The position numbers and the translations under genes were made by a program. The notes under the pieces are model-generated. The model did no database searches. It saw nothing but the letters and a program-made list of their open reading frames with translations, and had not been told where the DNA came from. From assembly GCA_001825565.1 (NCBI GenBank), contig MHXM01000041.1:1-23364 (forward strand): a stretch of DNA of 23,364 bases, written 5' to 3'. Source of the DNA: Desulfuromonadaceae bacterium GWC2_58_13 (GTDB lineage: Bacteria > Desulfobacterota > Desulfuromonadia > Desulfuromonadales > Trichloromonadaceae). Below are positions 1 through 7,763 of the stretch, in pieces (position 1 is the first letter of the stretch; each line of letters opens with the position of its first letter).

Positions 1-1
1 A

Positions 2-517
2 TCAGAATTTGAGGAGGCTGAACACCTTGCCGGCCGGCAGACGCTTGCGCCCTTCGAGAAACTCAAGCTCTGCCATGAAGGCGCATTCGACTACCTCGGC
101 GCCAAGTTCCTGGACTAGATCAACCACGGCGGAGACGGTACCACCAGTCGCCAAAAGGTCGTCGGCGACGACAACACGGTCCCCGGGTTTGAAAGCGTCC
201 TGGTGAATTTCGAGGGTGTCGGTACCGTATTCAAGCTGATAAGTTTTCTTCCTGGTTTTGTAGGGTAATTTGCCTGGTTTTCGAACCAGGGTTATTCCGG
301 TGCCCAGTTTGTAGGCAAGGGCGGCGCCGAGGATAAAACCGCGGGCCTCGACACCGACAATCTGATCGATTTTTTCGCCGATGTAACGATGAGCGATCAG
401 ATCGATCATTCGATGAAAACTCTTGGGATCGGAAAGGAGGGTCGTGATATCTTTGAATACGATCCCTTTTTTAGGAAAATCCGGGACATCACGGATAATT
501 TTCTTCAATTCATCCAC
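2..517 (-). CDS. apt: Adenine phosphoribosyltransferase
   Basis: Makes AMP from adenine and PRPP in cytosolic purine salvage. The product is 171 residues, the usual family length, and begins with the typical DELKKIIRDVPDFPKKGI stretch. The PRPP-binding motif VVVADDLLATGGT lies at residues 116-128 and a VEARGF motif near 56-61. I choose the GTG start at 517 because AAGGAG lies six bases upstream (524-529) and the protein then starts where the family normally starts. The frame stays open to a TTG at 565, but that codon overlaps the rpoS stop and has no ribosome binding site. The gene lies 44 bases after rpoS and is probably the last gene of that operon, although what follows is outside the window. 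The TGA stop is at 4-2, so the gene is complete. Identification is very secure. Confidence 0.96.
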   Translation of the reverse strand: MDELKKIIRDVPDFPKKGIVFKDITTLLSDPKSFHRMIDLIAHRYIGEKIDQIVGVEARGFILGAALAYKLGTGITLVRKPGKLPYKTRKKTYQLEYGTDTLEIHQDAFKPGDRVVVADDLLATGGTVSAVVDLVQELGAEVVECAFMAELEFLEGRKRLPAGKVFSLLKF

Positions 518-523
518 TGCTCG

Positions 524-529
524 CTCCTT
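524..529 (-). promoter_or_regulatory. Ribosome binding site deciding the apt start
   Basis: On the minus strand this reads AAGGAG, six bases before the GTG at 517. It supports the shorter 171-residue Apt over the upstream TTG at 565. Confidence 0.8.
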
Positions 530-561
530 AGATTCAACATCTTGGTGCCCCTTTTCGGGGT

Positions 562-1548
562 TCAATCTTCTTCATGAAAGGCAAGGCGACCGGAAGCTTG
601 GTGATCTGCCCTTATTTTTCTCAGTTTTTCCAGGCTTTTGGCTTCAATCTGCCGGATTCTTTCACGGGTAACACCAAAACTACGGCCAATCGTATCAAGG
701 GTCTGCGGTTCACGATCATCCAGACCGAAGCGCAATGTAAGAATCTCTCTTTCGTTATCACCAAGACTTTCGAGCCATTCGGAAACGAGAGCGTATTTGT
801 TGAGGTCCTCAATCAACCCAGACGGATCTACGGCGGTTGGATCTTCGATCGTATCCATCAGGCTGTAATCGTTGTTTTCGCCCATGGGATGCTCGATCGA
901 ATAGGTCTTTTTAACCAACACCATCAACCGGCGGACATAGCTGTTGTCGACACCCATCGCTTCGGCGACTTCATGAATTTGCGGTTCACGATTGAACTTG
1001 TGAACCAGTTCTCGACTGATCTTGATCAATTTATTGATATCGTCGGAGACATGAACCGGAAGGCGAATCGTCCGACTTTGATTGACCAAGGCACGCTCAA
1101 TGGATTGACGGATCCACCAGGTGGCATAGGTTGAAAAACGGCATTCCTTACTGAGCTTGAATCGCTCGACAGCCTTGATGAGGCCCAGATTCCCCTCTTC
1201 GATTAAATCGAGAAACGGCAATCCGCGATTCATGTATCGCTTGGCGATCTTGACGACAAGGCGCAGATTGCTTTCTATCATCCGATTGCGCGCTTCGGCG
1301 TCCCCTTGACTGATTCTTCTTGCCAGGGTTTTCTCATCCTCGGCTGTCAACAGGGTGGTTTTCTGGATTTCCTTGAGATAAAGCTTAATGGCGTCGTCCG
1401 AATGGTCATCCTGCCCCTGCTCAACCTCCTCGTCCTGATCTTCCTGGTCTTCTTCCTCTTCGATTTCAGCATCATCGGGATCGACGTCGGCATCTTCGAC
1501 GGGATCGGTATCTAAGTCAAGATTTTCATAATCGTACAACTCGTCCAT
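562..1548 (-). CDS. rpoS: RNA polymerase sigma factor RpoS (stationary-phase/general stress sigma)
   Basis: Primary-like sigma factor that directs RNA polymerase to stress and stationary-phase promoters. From the ATG at 1548 it has 328 residues. Region 1.2 is at about 51-85, region 2 at about 90-165 with the conserved segments FLDLIEEGNLGLIKAVERF and FSTYATWWIRQSIERAL, region 3 at about 167-215 and region 4 at about 255-312 with the helix-turn-helix VTRERIRQIEAKSLEKLR. There is no large non-conserved region as in RpoD, which fits RpoS. An unusually acidic run (about 20-50, almost all D, E and Q) precedes region 1.2. I prefer the ATG at 1548 because GGAGG lies about ten bases upstream; the earlier ATG at 1581 has no such site. 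The nlpD-rpoS neighbourhood supports RpoS over RpoH or SigA. It is probably cotranscribed with nlpD and may also have a promoter inside nlpD, as in E. coli, which I could not identify. Confidence 0.94.
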   Translation of the reverse strand: MDELYDYENLDLDTDPVEDADVDPDDAEIEEEEDQEDQDEEVEQGQDDHSDDAIKLYLKEIQKTTLLTAEDEKTLARRISQGDAEARNRMIESNLRLVVKIAKRYMNRGLPFLDLIEEGNLGLIKAVERFKLSKECRFSTYATWWIRQSIERALVNQSRTIRLPVHVSDDINKLIKISRELVHKFNREPQIHEVAEAMGVDNSYVRRLMVLVKKTYSIEHPMGENNDYSLMDTIEDPTAVDPSGLIEDLNKYALVSEWLESLGDNEREILTLRFGLDDREPQTLDTIGRSFGVTRERIRQIEAKSLEKLRKIRADHQASGRLAFHEED

Positions 1549-1613
1549 TGCTGGATGTCCTCCGATCATAGAATAAGGCATGAAACATCAGGAAGTCTAA
1601 GAGAGGCTTCTGG

Positions 1614-2375
1614 TTAAGGCAAGTAAAAAATGGGGTTTACCGCATCCTTGCCATGGCGGATCTCAAAATGAAGCCTGGGGCTCCCTCCCCCCGGCGGGTT
1701 GCCGCAAAGGGCAATTTTTTCCCCTTTGCTGACATAGGTTCCCGAGGGCACGAGGTTTTTCGAGTTGAATCCATAAACGGTGTAAAATGAATCATCATGT
1801 TTCAGAATGATCAGGTTCCCGTATCCCTTGACGCCATTGCCGCTGTAAATTACCCTGCCAGCCGCTGCCGAAACGACCGTCGCTCCGAAGGGCGCCGTCA
1901 GCTCGATCCCACGATTGATCTCGCCGGTTTTTTCTCCATATTTCTTGACGATTTTTCCTTTAACCGGATAAATGAATTTCCCCTTGCGCGGCGCCGGTGC
2001 TTTTTTCGTCGTCCTTGTAACGGTCGGGGCTGGCGGAGCAGCCTTTGGTTTTATCGTTGTTTTGGGGGAAACAGAAACGATTTCTGGAGTCGATGCTTTC
2101 TTTGGCGAAACCGGAGGCGTTTGGGGAAGAACGGTTGACGGCACGGGCTTGACACGGGTTGCACCTGGTACAAAAATTTGCTCTCCGGCCCTGAGTTGAG
2201 TCGGGTCACCAATACCGTTGAGACGGGCCAAATAATCTGGCTCGACACCGTAAGCACGGCTGATTCGATAAAGGGTCTGCCCCTCGGTTACCGGATGATA
2301 GATTCCTTGGGGAGACGAACATCCCGTAAAAAGAATCAATAATAAACTGGCGATAATGACCAGGCGAATCCGCAT
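1614..2375 (-). CDS. nlpD: NlpD-like lipoprotein: LysM domain plus degenerate LytM (M23) domain
   Basis: Envelope lipoprotein of the NlpD family, whose E. coli member activates a cell-wall amidase during division. The signal peptide is hydrophobic (residues 4-18) with lipobox LFTGC, lipidated Cys19. One LysM peptidoglycan-binding domain spans about 26-70, followed by a Pro/Thr/Lys-rich linker (about 72-132) and an M23-type domain (about 134-250) ending in NPIFYLP. Zinc and catalytic positions are degenerate: the HxGxD motif reads NRGIE (154-158), the central His is Phe203, and HLHFE reads RLHFE with only His236 kept. It is therefore probably an activator and not a peptidase. I choose the ATG at 2375 because it starts directly with the signal peptide; a GTG at 2411 would add 12 residues in front. 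The order surE-pcm-(DedA)-nlpD-rpoS supports the name. Confidence 0.92.
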   Translation of the reverse strand: MRIRLVIIASLLLILFTGCSSPQGIYHPVTEGQTLYRISRAYGVEPDYLARLNGIGDPTQLRAGEQIFVPGATRVKPVPSTVLPQTPPVSPKKASTPEIVSVSPKTTIKPKAAPPAPTVTRTTKKAPAPRKGKFIYPVKGKIVKKYGEKTGEINRGIELTAPFGATVVSAAAGRVIYSGNGVKGYGNLIILKHDDSFYTVYGFNSKNLVPSGTYVSKGEKIALCGNPPGGGSPRLHFEIRHGKDAVNPIFYLP

Positions 2376-2415
2376 GAAGATTCCGTTAACGAGTCCGAGG
2401 CAAGCAGCCACTACT

Positions 2416-2445
2416 AAAGTAGCTGAATCAATGATGAATCGTCAA
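2416..2445 (-). promoter_or_regulatory. Possible promoter for nlpD-rpoS
   Basis: On the minus strand TTGACG (2445-2440) and TACTTT (2421-2416) are separated by 18 bases, in the 94-base gap between the DedA gene and nlpD. The -35 is good and the -10 poor; a short inverted repeat CTAC-TTTA-GTAG overlaps the -10. It would give rpoS an input independent of the upstream operon. Weak prediction. Confidence 0.3.
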
Positions 2446-2469
2446 CTCCCCGAGGCATATATCCTGAAA

Positions 2470-3063
2470 TCAGAATATGTATTTGACAACGATAAAACCC
2501 CCGATCAGCAGAACCATGAAGACAAGTGTCAAGACGTTGAAGTATTTTTCGATAAAATCGCGCATGGTCGGACCATATTTGTAAATCAGTCCGGCAACTA
2601 GAAAGAACCTGAGACTACGACCAATCACCGAAGCCAATAAAAAAATGAAAAAGTTTATTTCAAAAACGCCGGCACCGATGGTGATCACCTTGTAGGGGAT
2701 AGGCGTAAACCCGGCCGTGAACACCGTCCAGAAATCATAGGTAGCGAAAAGATGCTGAACATGGCTGAAAGTCTGTTCGGTAAAGCCTGGAACATAGCGG
2801 TAGAAATAAATGGAAAGGACTTCCCACAGACCTATTCCAATCCCGTATCCGACCACACCCCCCAATACCGAACCGATCGAGGCAATCAAGGCAAATTTGA
2901 AAGAACGGGCAGGAACAGCAATACACAAGGCGAGCAGCAAAACATCGGGAGGGATGGGAAAAAATGAGGATTCCGCAAACGCCAGCAGGAAAAGGGCCGG
3001 AGCCCCATAAGGAGTTTCGGCCCAATGCAGAACCCAGTCATATAACCGGCGCAACATTCTCAT
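2470..3063 (-). CDS. DedA/VTT-domain inner-membrane protein (YqaA-like)
   Basis: Polytopic membrane protein of 197 residues with about five hydrophobic segments (near 22-50, 56-85, 112-133, 135-160 and 177-196). Family marks are ESSFFPIPPD at 31-40 (a conserved acidic residue followed by the PxPP turn), a glycine-rich VLGGVVGYGIG stretch, and TPIPYKVITIGAG at 120-132 followed by IGRSLRF. DedA-family proteins are associated with membrane homeostasis and lipid carrier transport; the substrate of this one cannot be read from the sequence. I use the ATG at 3063, which lies two bases after the pcm stop with GAGGA nine bases upstream. The frame is open further back, but that would overlap pcm without a ribosome binding site. 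Its position between pcm and nlpD interrupts the classical order, and it is likely translated from the same transcript. Confidence 0.85.
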   Translation of the reverse strand: MRMLRRLYDWVLHWAETPYGAPALFLLAFAESSFFPIPPDVLLLALCIAVPARSFKFALIASIGSVLGGVVGYGIGIGLWEVLSIYFYRYVPGFTEQTFSHVQHLFATYDFWTVFTAGFTPIPYKVITIGAGVFEINFFIFLLASVIGRSLRFFLVAGLIYKYGPTMRDFIEKYFNVLTLVFMVLLIGGFIVVKYIF

Positions 3064-3065
3064 GG

Positions 3066-3719
3066 TCAACAGTCCTCTTCGTTCCAGCCCAGCTTCCCCA
3101 ACAAAGGCACAAATCGGCAATCAACCAAGTTCTCTTCAGTGAAGGTCTTTTCCCCGGTTCTGGTCACCCGCTTCAGCACTTGCACGCCCCTGGATCCGAC
3201 GGGTATCACCAGTCGTCCGCCGATAACCAGTTGTTGTTTATAATTTTCAGGAATCATCGGGGCGCCTGCCGTCACCAGGATGGCATCGAAGGGAGCCATT
3301 TCTTCCCAGCCAAAGGTGCCATCGGTTACCTTGATATTCACCATGCCGCAGCCGATGGAATCCAGAATTTTGCGCGCTCGACGAGCCAGCGAGGGGATAC
3401 GTTCGACTGAATAAACCCGACCGGCTATTTTGGACAGCACGGCGGCCTGGTATCCGGAACCGGTGCCAATTTCAAGAACTTTTTCTCCACCTTTGAGTTG
3501 CAGCGATTCGGTCATTAAACCAACCATGTAGGGCTGCGAAATGGTCTGTTTATCGCCGATCGGCAGAGGAAAATCGCCATAAGCCTGGCTTTGAAAGGCT
3601 TCTTCGACAAAAAGATGTCGCGGAATCTGGCGCATGATTTCAAGCACACGGGCATCGGTCACCCCTTTGGCCCGGACCTGCCGTTCAACCATGTTGCGGC
3701 GGGCAATGGCATAGTCCAC
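3066..3719 (-). CDS. pcm: Protein-L-isoaspartate O-methyltransferase
   Basis: Repairs damaged proteins by SAM-dependent methylation of L-isoaspartyl residues, in the cytosol. The protein has 217 residues, normal for the family. The substrate-site segment DKQTISQPYMVGLMTE is at 56-71 and the SAM-binding motif VLEIGTGSGYQAAVLS at 81-96, followed by YSVER at 103-107. The GTG start at 3719 shares one base with the TAG stop of surE, and AAGGGG lies seven bases upstream, so the two genes are translationally linked. surE and pcm form a stress-survival pair in many proteobacteria, and here they lie upstream of rpoS as in E. coli. Identification is secure. Confidence 0.95.
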   Translation of the reverse strand: MDYAIARRNMVERQVRAKGVTDARVLEIMRQIPRHLFVEEAFQSQAYGDFPLPIGDKQTISQPYMVGLMTESLQLKGGEKVLEIGTGSGYQAAVLSKIAGRVYSVERIPSLARRARKILDSIGCGMVNIKVTDGTFGWEEMAPFDAILVTAGAPMIPENYKQQLVIGGRLVIPVGSRGVQVLKRVTRTGEKTFTEENLVDCRFVPLLGKLGWNEEDC

Positions 3720-4495
3720 TAATCGGCCCCTTCTTCAAACGTTTTCGTCTGTATGGTTTCGAGCCCCCAGACAGACAGAGCCTCAAACGATCGATAATTC
3801 GTCAGATCGAGATGCAAGGGGGTTATCGAGATGGCGCCGGAATGTACTGCATTGAAATCGGTGCCTTCGATATCTTGGAATCCCAGTTCTCCTCCTCCGA
3901 TCCAGTAATATTTTCTTCCCCTGGGATCTCGTTTTTCGATCAGGACATCCTCATAGGTCCGTTTGCCCTGCCGGGTAATACAAACCCCCCTCGGAACACA
4001 GGCAGGCACATTGACATTGAAAAACGTATCCGGCGGCAGTTTGTTTTTAGCAATAACCGCCGCCAGGCGAGTGGCAAAATCCGCCGCACCGGCAAAGTCC
4101 TCTTCCCGGAAGGAATCGCCAACCAGGGACACGGCAAAGGCTGGAACCCCCATCAGGGTTGCCTCCATGGCAGCGGCAACAGTTCCCGAGTAAGTGATAT
4201 CGTCGCCCATATTCCCGCCTTTGTTGATCCCGGACACCACAAGATCAGGGCGAGTATCAAGAAGACCATGAATGCCCAGATGAACGCAATCGGTAGGGGT
4301 TCCGTCGACGGCAATGAATCCAGGTCGGATCTCCTCGGCACGCAAAGGCGAGTGAAGGGTCAGAGAATGCCCCACGGCACTGCGTTCCCGATCCGGAGCG
4401 ACCACGGTCACGTGACCGAGAACCGACAGGCACCTGGCCAGACTGGTAATCCCCGGCGATAGGATACCATCGTCATTGGTTACAAGGATTTTCAA
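3719..4495 (-). CDS. surE: 5'/3'-nucleotidase SurE
   Basis: Metal-dependent nucleoside monophosphate phosphatase linked to stationary-phase survival. The protein has 258 residues. The N-terminal MKILVTNDDG places the metal-binding aspartates at 8 and 9. Ser39 lies in APDRERSAVGHS, and Asn91/Asn95 lie in the SGINKGGNMGDD motif; these match the family's active site. The start is TTG at 4495, with AGAGG five bases upstream across a run of T; no other start gives the canonical N-terminus. The stop overlaps the pcm start by one base, and the MerR-type gene ends 27 bases upstream. The extension after about residue 245 is unremarkable. Confidence 0.95.
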   Translation of the reverse strand: MKILVTNDDGILSPGITSLARCLSVLGHVTVVAPDRERSAVGHSLTLHSPLRAEEIRPGFIAVDGTPTDCVHLGIHGLLDTRPDLVVSGINKGGNMGDDITYSGTVAAAMEATLMGVPAFAVSLVGDSFREEDFAGAADFATRLAAVIAKNKLPPDTFFNVNVPACVPRGVCITRQGKRTYEDVLIEKRDPRGRKYYWIGGGELGFQDIEGTDFNAVHSGAISITPLHLDLTNYRSFEALSVWGLETIQTKTFEEGAD

Positions 4496-4522
4496 AAAAA
4501 CCTCTGAGCGGGGCGGATAAAA

Positions 4523-4894
4523 TCAGTGGGAGTCAGGCGGGGAACCTAGAGCGTTGCGCAAACGAAGCAAGTCACGACGAATTTCTTGTAGCAATTGCCT
4601 GTCGCGAGACGACTGGAGAGCCGAGGCCTCCCCCCCTACACCTCCAGTCGTTTTTGAATTAAGAATTTTCTTGGCGCCAGCAATGGTTAGACGCTGGCGA
4701 TGTAACAGATCTTTGATGGTGAGGGCGAGTTCGATATCCCGTCGGCGGTAAAGCCTTTGATTTGTTCGGCTTTTGGTTGGTCGGAAAATTGCGAACTCCG
4801 ACTCCCAATACCGCAGAACATGAGGCTTTACGCCAATTAAATTGGCAACTTCGCCAATTTTGAAATATAATTTGTCCGGGATATCGGCAGTCAT
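4523..4894 (-). CDS. MerR-family transcriptional regulator (small, no sensor domain)
   Basis: A 123-residue DNA-binding protein. The winged helix-turn-helix spans about 11-75: FKIGEVANLIGVKPHVLRYW is the recognition region, followed by RTNQRLYRRRDIELALTIKDLL, typical of the MerR family. After a short Gly-rich linker (about 82-90) comes a Leu/Arg-rich helix (about 98-116) that could be the dimerisation helix. There is no cysteine metal site and no recognisable effector domain, so the ligand is unknown. It lies 27 bases after ihfA and 27 bases before surE and appears to be in the same transcript. A MerR gene next to ihfA recurs in related genomes as far as I recall. Its target is not evident; the inverted repeat in the ihfA promoter spacer is a candidate. 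Confidence 0.88.
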   Translation of the reverse strand: MTADIPDKLYFKIGEVANLIGVKPHVLRYWESEFAIFRPTKSRTNQRLYRRRDIELALTIKDLLHRQRLTIAGAKKILNSKTTGGVGGEASALQSSRDRQLLQEIRRDLLRLRNALGSPPDSH

Positions 4895-4921
4895 GTTTTC
4901 ACGCTGGCCGTGAAATGCGCG

Positions 4922-5203
4922 TTATTCCTCTCCGTTGATGGAACCCTTCAATACCTGGCTGGGCTTGAAGGTGAGGATTCGCCGTGAGGTGATTTCGATT
5001 TCATCACCGGTCTGGGGGTTGCGACCCCTGCGGGTCGCCTTTTCCTTAACGACAAAATTACCAAAACCGGCAATTTTAATCTTCTCCCCGTCTTCAAGAT
5101 TGGTTTTCATGATATCGAAAACCATCTCGACAATTTCAGCGGATTCCTTCTTGGAAAAACCGGTTTTAAGATAAACATTTTCAATCAGGTCCGCTTTGGT
5201 CAT
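4922..5203 (-). CDS. ihfA: Integration host factor alpha subunit
   Basis: DNA-bending architectural protein that pairs with IhfB; used in replication, recombination and sigma-54 transcription. The 93 residues carry the HU/IHF fold: helical N-terminus MTKADLIENVYLKTGFSKKES, then KIAGFGNF, then the DNA-gripping arm with RRGRNPQTG at 58-66. Pro63 corresponds to the intercalating proline. The length and MTKADL start match IhfA better than HU, and the position after pheT is the conserved one (pheS-pheT-ihfA). The ATG at 5203 has GGAGGAG immediately upstream. Transcription probably starts from the strong promoter at 5250-5278, and this gene heads the operon that runs down to apt. Confidence 0.95.
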   Translation of the reverse strand: MTKADLIENVYLKTGFSKKESAEIVEMVFDIMKTNLEDGEKIKIAGFGNFVVKEKATRRGRNPQTGDEIEITSRRILTFKPSQVLKGSINGEE

Positions 5204-5249
5204 ATCTCCTCCGCATAAAAAAATACACAGGTCCTTGAATTTACGGACT

Positions 5250-5278
5250 TTTATAGCACATGCTTTTCAGCATATCAA
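5250..5278 (-). promoter_or_regulatory. Strong sigma-70 promoter for ihfA and the downstream operon
   Basis: Minus strand TTGATA (5278-5273), a 17-base spacer, then TATAAA (5255-5250) preceded by TGC, an extended -10. The predicted start is near 5243, forty bases before the ihfA ATG. The spacer contains the inverted repeat ATGCT-gaaa-AGCAT (5260-5273), a possible operator. Confidence 0.7.
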
Positions 5279-5288
5279 CCGGTTTTTT

Positions 5289-7703
5289 TTAACGAATCTC
5301 CGCGCCGATATTTTTTTCCAAAGTACGCACTATTTTCCCGTGTATCGACTGAATCTCTTCATCGGTAAGGGTCTTTTCAAGGGACCGGTAGCGCACCCGG
5401 ATCGCAAAGCTTTTTTTACCCTCCGGAACGCCCTTGCCGCGATATAAATCAAACAGTACAACATCTTCGATATTTTTATTCTTGATGCTCTTCAAAATCT
5501 CAAAAACGTGCCCCGCGCTGACCTCATCATCAATCAGAAAGGCACTGTCGCGATAGACGTCGGGGTAGCGGGACAATGGGCGGAAACCGGGATGCCCGCC
5601 AGCCAAGGCAAACAGCACCGTCAGATCGAGATCCATGATATAAACGGGTTGATCAATTTCGAACACCTCAAGCGTTTTGGGATGTACCTCCCCGAGGGTA
5701 CCGATGGATTCCCCCTGAAAGCGGACTTTACAGGATTTTCCGGGATGCAGAAACGGCTCGGTTGAGTCGCCCTCCCATTGCACACCGGCAATATTGAATT
5801 GAGCGAGGATCCCTTCCACGACCCCTTTAAGATCATAAAAATCGACATCGAAGCGTTCCTGTGCCCAACCTTCAGGCGCCCGTCGACCGCACAAAGCGGC
5901 CGTAAGACGAAGCTTTTCAGCTGGCAGTTCGTTGTAGTCGACGGAAAGGAATACCGGCCTGAGTTCAAAGATCTGAAGATCGTTATTCCGATAGGCAATA
6001 TTTCGGGCAACGGTATCGAGCACGCTGGGTACCAGGGAGGTCCGCATGACAGCCTGGTCTTCAGTCAGAGGGTTGAGCACCCGGACCGTTTTACGGCGCG
6101 CATCGTCGGCGTGTAAGGCGATGCGATCCCAGCACCCATCGCTAACAAACGAATAGTTGATGATTTCGGAAAAACCCGCCCCAACCATGAAATCCCGCAA
6201 TTTTCGGACCTGCTGCTGATGCGACGGACCTTGGTGGCAAATCAACCGACTTGCGGGCATGGTGACCGGAATACTGTCATAGCCATTGAGACGGGCGACT
6301 TCTTCGATCAAGTCAATTTCCCGCTCGATATCAGGACGAAATAAAGGCACCTTCACGGTAAGCGCGCCATTTTGAGGTTCGTTGGCAATTTCCACCTCGA
6401 AACCTATGGAGCCGAGAAGTTTTGCGATTTCAAGCGCGTCGATATTCAAGCCCAGCACTTCGCTGGTGCGGGATGCCGTTAGTGACAAAGACAACTTTGC
6501 CATGTGCCGGGGATAAACATCGATATGGCCGCCGGCAACGGTTCCTCCCGCCAGTTGTTGAATCAGATCCGCGGCACGATCAAGGGCGAGGGGGACCATG
6601 TCAACATCGGCGCCGCGTTCGAAACGATGGGACGATTCGGTATGAATGCCCAGACGCTTGCTGGTGCGACGGATAACATTGGGGGTGAAATAAGCACTTT
6701 CCAGCAAGACATCGCGGGTTTCAGGTTTAATTTCTGAATTTTCTCCACCCATGACCCCTGCCAGAGCAACCGGGCCCTCACCGTCGCAAATGGTCAGGTC
6801 ACAACTGTTCAGTTGTCGCGGTTGGCTGTCAAGGGTGGTGAAAATATCACCATCGGCCGCAGATTTAACCACAATACGGCGGTCACGCAGCAGGTTGAAA
6901 TCAAACGCATGAAGAGGATGTCCGAGTTCAAGCAGAACAAAGTTGGTGACGTCGACAACATTGTTGATCGAACGCATGCCGACCGATTCAAGACGGCGAA
7001 CCATCCATTCGGGCGAGGGACCAATCTTTACTCCCTTGACCAGACGAGCAGCGTAGCGAGGACAGCGATCAGGTTCAACAATGGTCACCGAAGTTTCAAT
7101 ATCGATGGGCGCACCCGTTTCAACAACCTTCGGCGCCGGGAGTTTCAGCGGCCTGTCGGCCATCGCGGAAATTTCGCGAGCCACCCCGACCACACTCAAG
7201 CAATCCGGCCGGTTCGGAGTCAGGCCAAGTTCAAAACGCACATCCTTAAGACCCAAGGCCTCGAATGCCGGGATTCCGAGTTTCAGCCCCGGGGGAAGAA
7301 TCATGATCCCCTCGGCTTCGGCCGTCAACCCGAGTTCTTTTTCGGAGCAAAGCATGCCGAACGATTCCTGCCCGCGAATTTTTGATTTTTTGATCTGAAA
7401 ATCACCGGGCAGCACGGAGCCGACCTGGGCCAGAGCGACCAGATCCCCAACTTTATGATTTTTGGCCCCGCAGACAACCTGAATGGTATCCGAACCCGTG
7501 TCGACCTGGCAGAGCGTGAGCCGTTCCGCTTCGGGATGTGCCTCAACAGAAAGAAGCCGGGCGACGATAACCGAATCAAGCCCTGCCCCGAGTTTTTCCA
7601 TGGCGTCGACTTCGAGCCCAGCCATGGTCAACCGGTGGGAGAGCTCATCCGGAGAAAAATCGAAATCAACATATTCCTTGAGCCAGTTATAGGTAACTAT
7701 CAT
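5289..7703 (-). CDS. pheT: Phenylalanyl-tRNA synthetase beta subunit
   Basis: Beta subunit of the (alpha-beta)2 enzyme that charges tRNA-Phe; it carries the editing site and tRNA contacts. The 804 residues are the full bacterial length. In order: N-terminal PheT segment with MIVTYNWLKEYVDF, EMAP-type tRNA-binding domain (about 40-150), B3/B4 editing domain (about 205-385, with NNVVDVTNFVLLELGHPLHAFD), B5 domain (about 405-480, ending in ARLNGYDSIP), a catalytic-like core, and the ferredoxin-fold anticodon-binding domain (about 710-804, with YPDVYRDSAFLIDDEVSAG). The ATG at 7703 has AAAGGA nine bases upstream and lies 60 bases after pheS. No terminator hairpin is visible after its stop, so some read-through into ihfA is possible. 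Confidence 0.97.
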   Translation of the reverse strand: MIVTYNWLKEYVDFDFSPDELSHRLTMAGLEVDAMEKLGAGLDSVIVARLLSVEAHPEAERLTLCQVDTGSDTIQVVCGAKNHKVGDLVALAQVGSVLPGDFQIKKSKIRGQESFGMLCSEKELGLTAEAEGIMILPPGLKLGIPAFEALGLKDVRFELGLTPNRPDCLSVVGVAREISAMADRPLKLPAPKVVETGAPIDIETSVTIVEPDRCPRYAARLVKGVKIGPSPEWMVRRLESVGMRSINNVVDVTNFVLLELGHPLHAFDFNLLRDRRIVVKSAADGDIFTTLDSQPRQLNSCDLTICDGEGPVALAGVMGGENSEIKPETRDVLLESAYFTPNVIRRTSKRLGIHTESSHRFERGADVDMVPLALDRAADLIQQLAGGTVAGGHIDVYPRHMAKLSLSLTASRTSEVLGLNIDALEIAKLLGSIGFEVEIANEPQNGALTVKVPLFRPDIEREIDLIEEVARLNGYDSIPVTMPASRLICHQGPSHQQQVRKLRDFMVGAGFSEIINYSFVSDGCWDRIALHADDARRKTVRVLNPLTEDQAVMRTSLVPSVLDTVARNIAYRNNDLQIFELRPVFLSVDYNELPAEKLRLTAALCGRRAPEGWAQERFDVDFYDLKGVVEGILAQFNIAGVQWEGDSTEPFLHPGKSCKVRFQGESIGTLGEVHPKTLEVFEIDQPVYIMDLDLTVLFALAGGHPGFRPLSRYPDVYRDSAFLIDDEVSAGHVFEILKSIKNKNIEDVVLFDLYRGKGVPEGKKSFAIRVRYRSLEKTLTDEEIQSIHGKIVRTLEKNIGAEIR

Positions 7704-7763
7704 TTGTTCATGTCCTTTATCAACAAATCCGAAGCAAAGTCTCGATTCTCGGTCCTGTTCAGG

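Noticed and set aside
515..565. TTG at 565 as the apt start
   Set aside because: Overlaps the rpoS stop with no ribosome site, and would add 16 residues; the GTG at 517 has AAGGAG.
1582..1613. Weak hairpin between nlpD and rpoS
   Set aside because: Short, bulged stem with no T run; not a terminator, and nlpD-rpoS is expected to be cotranscribed.
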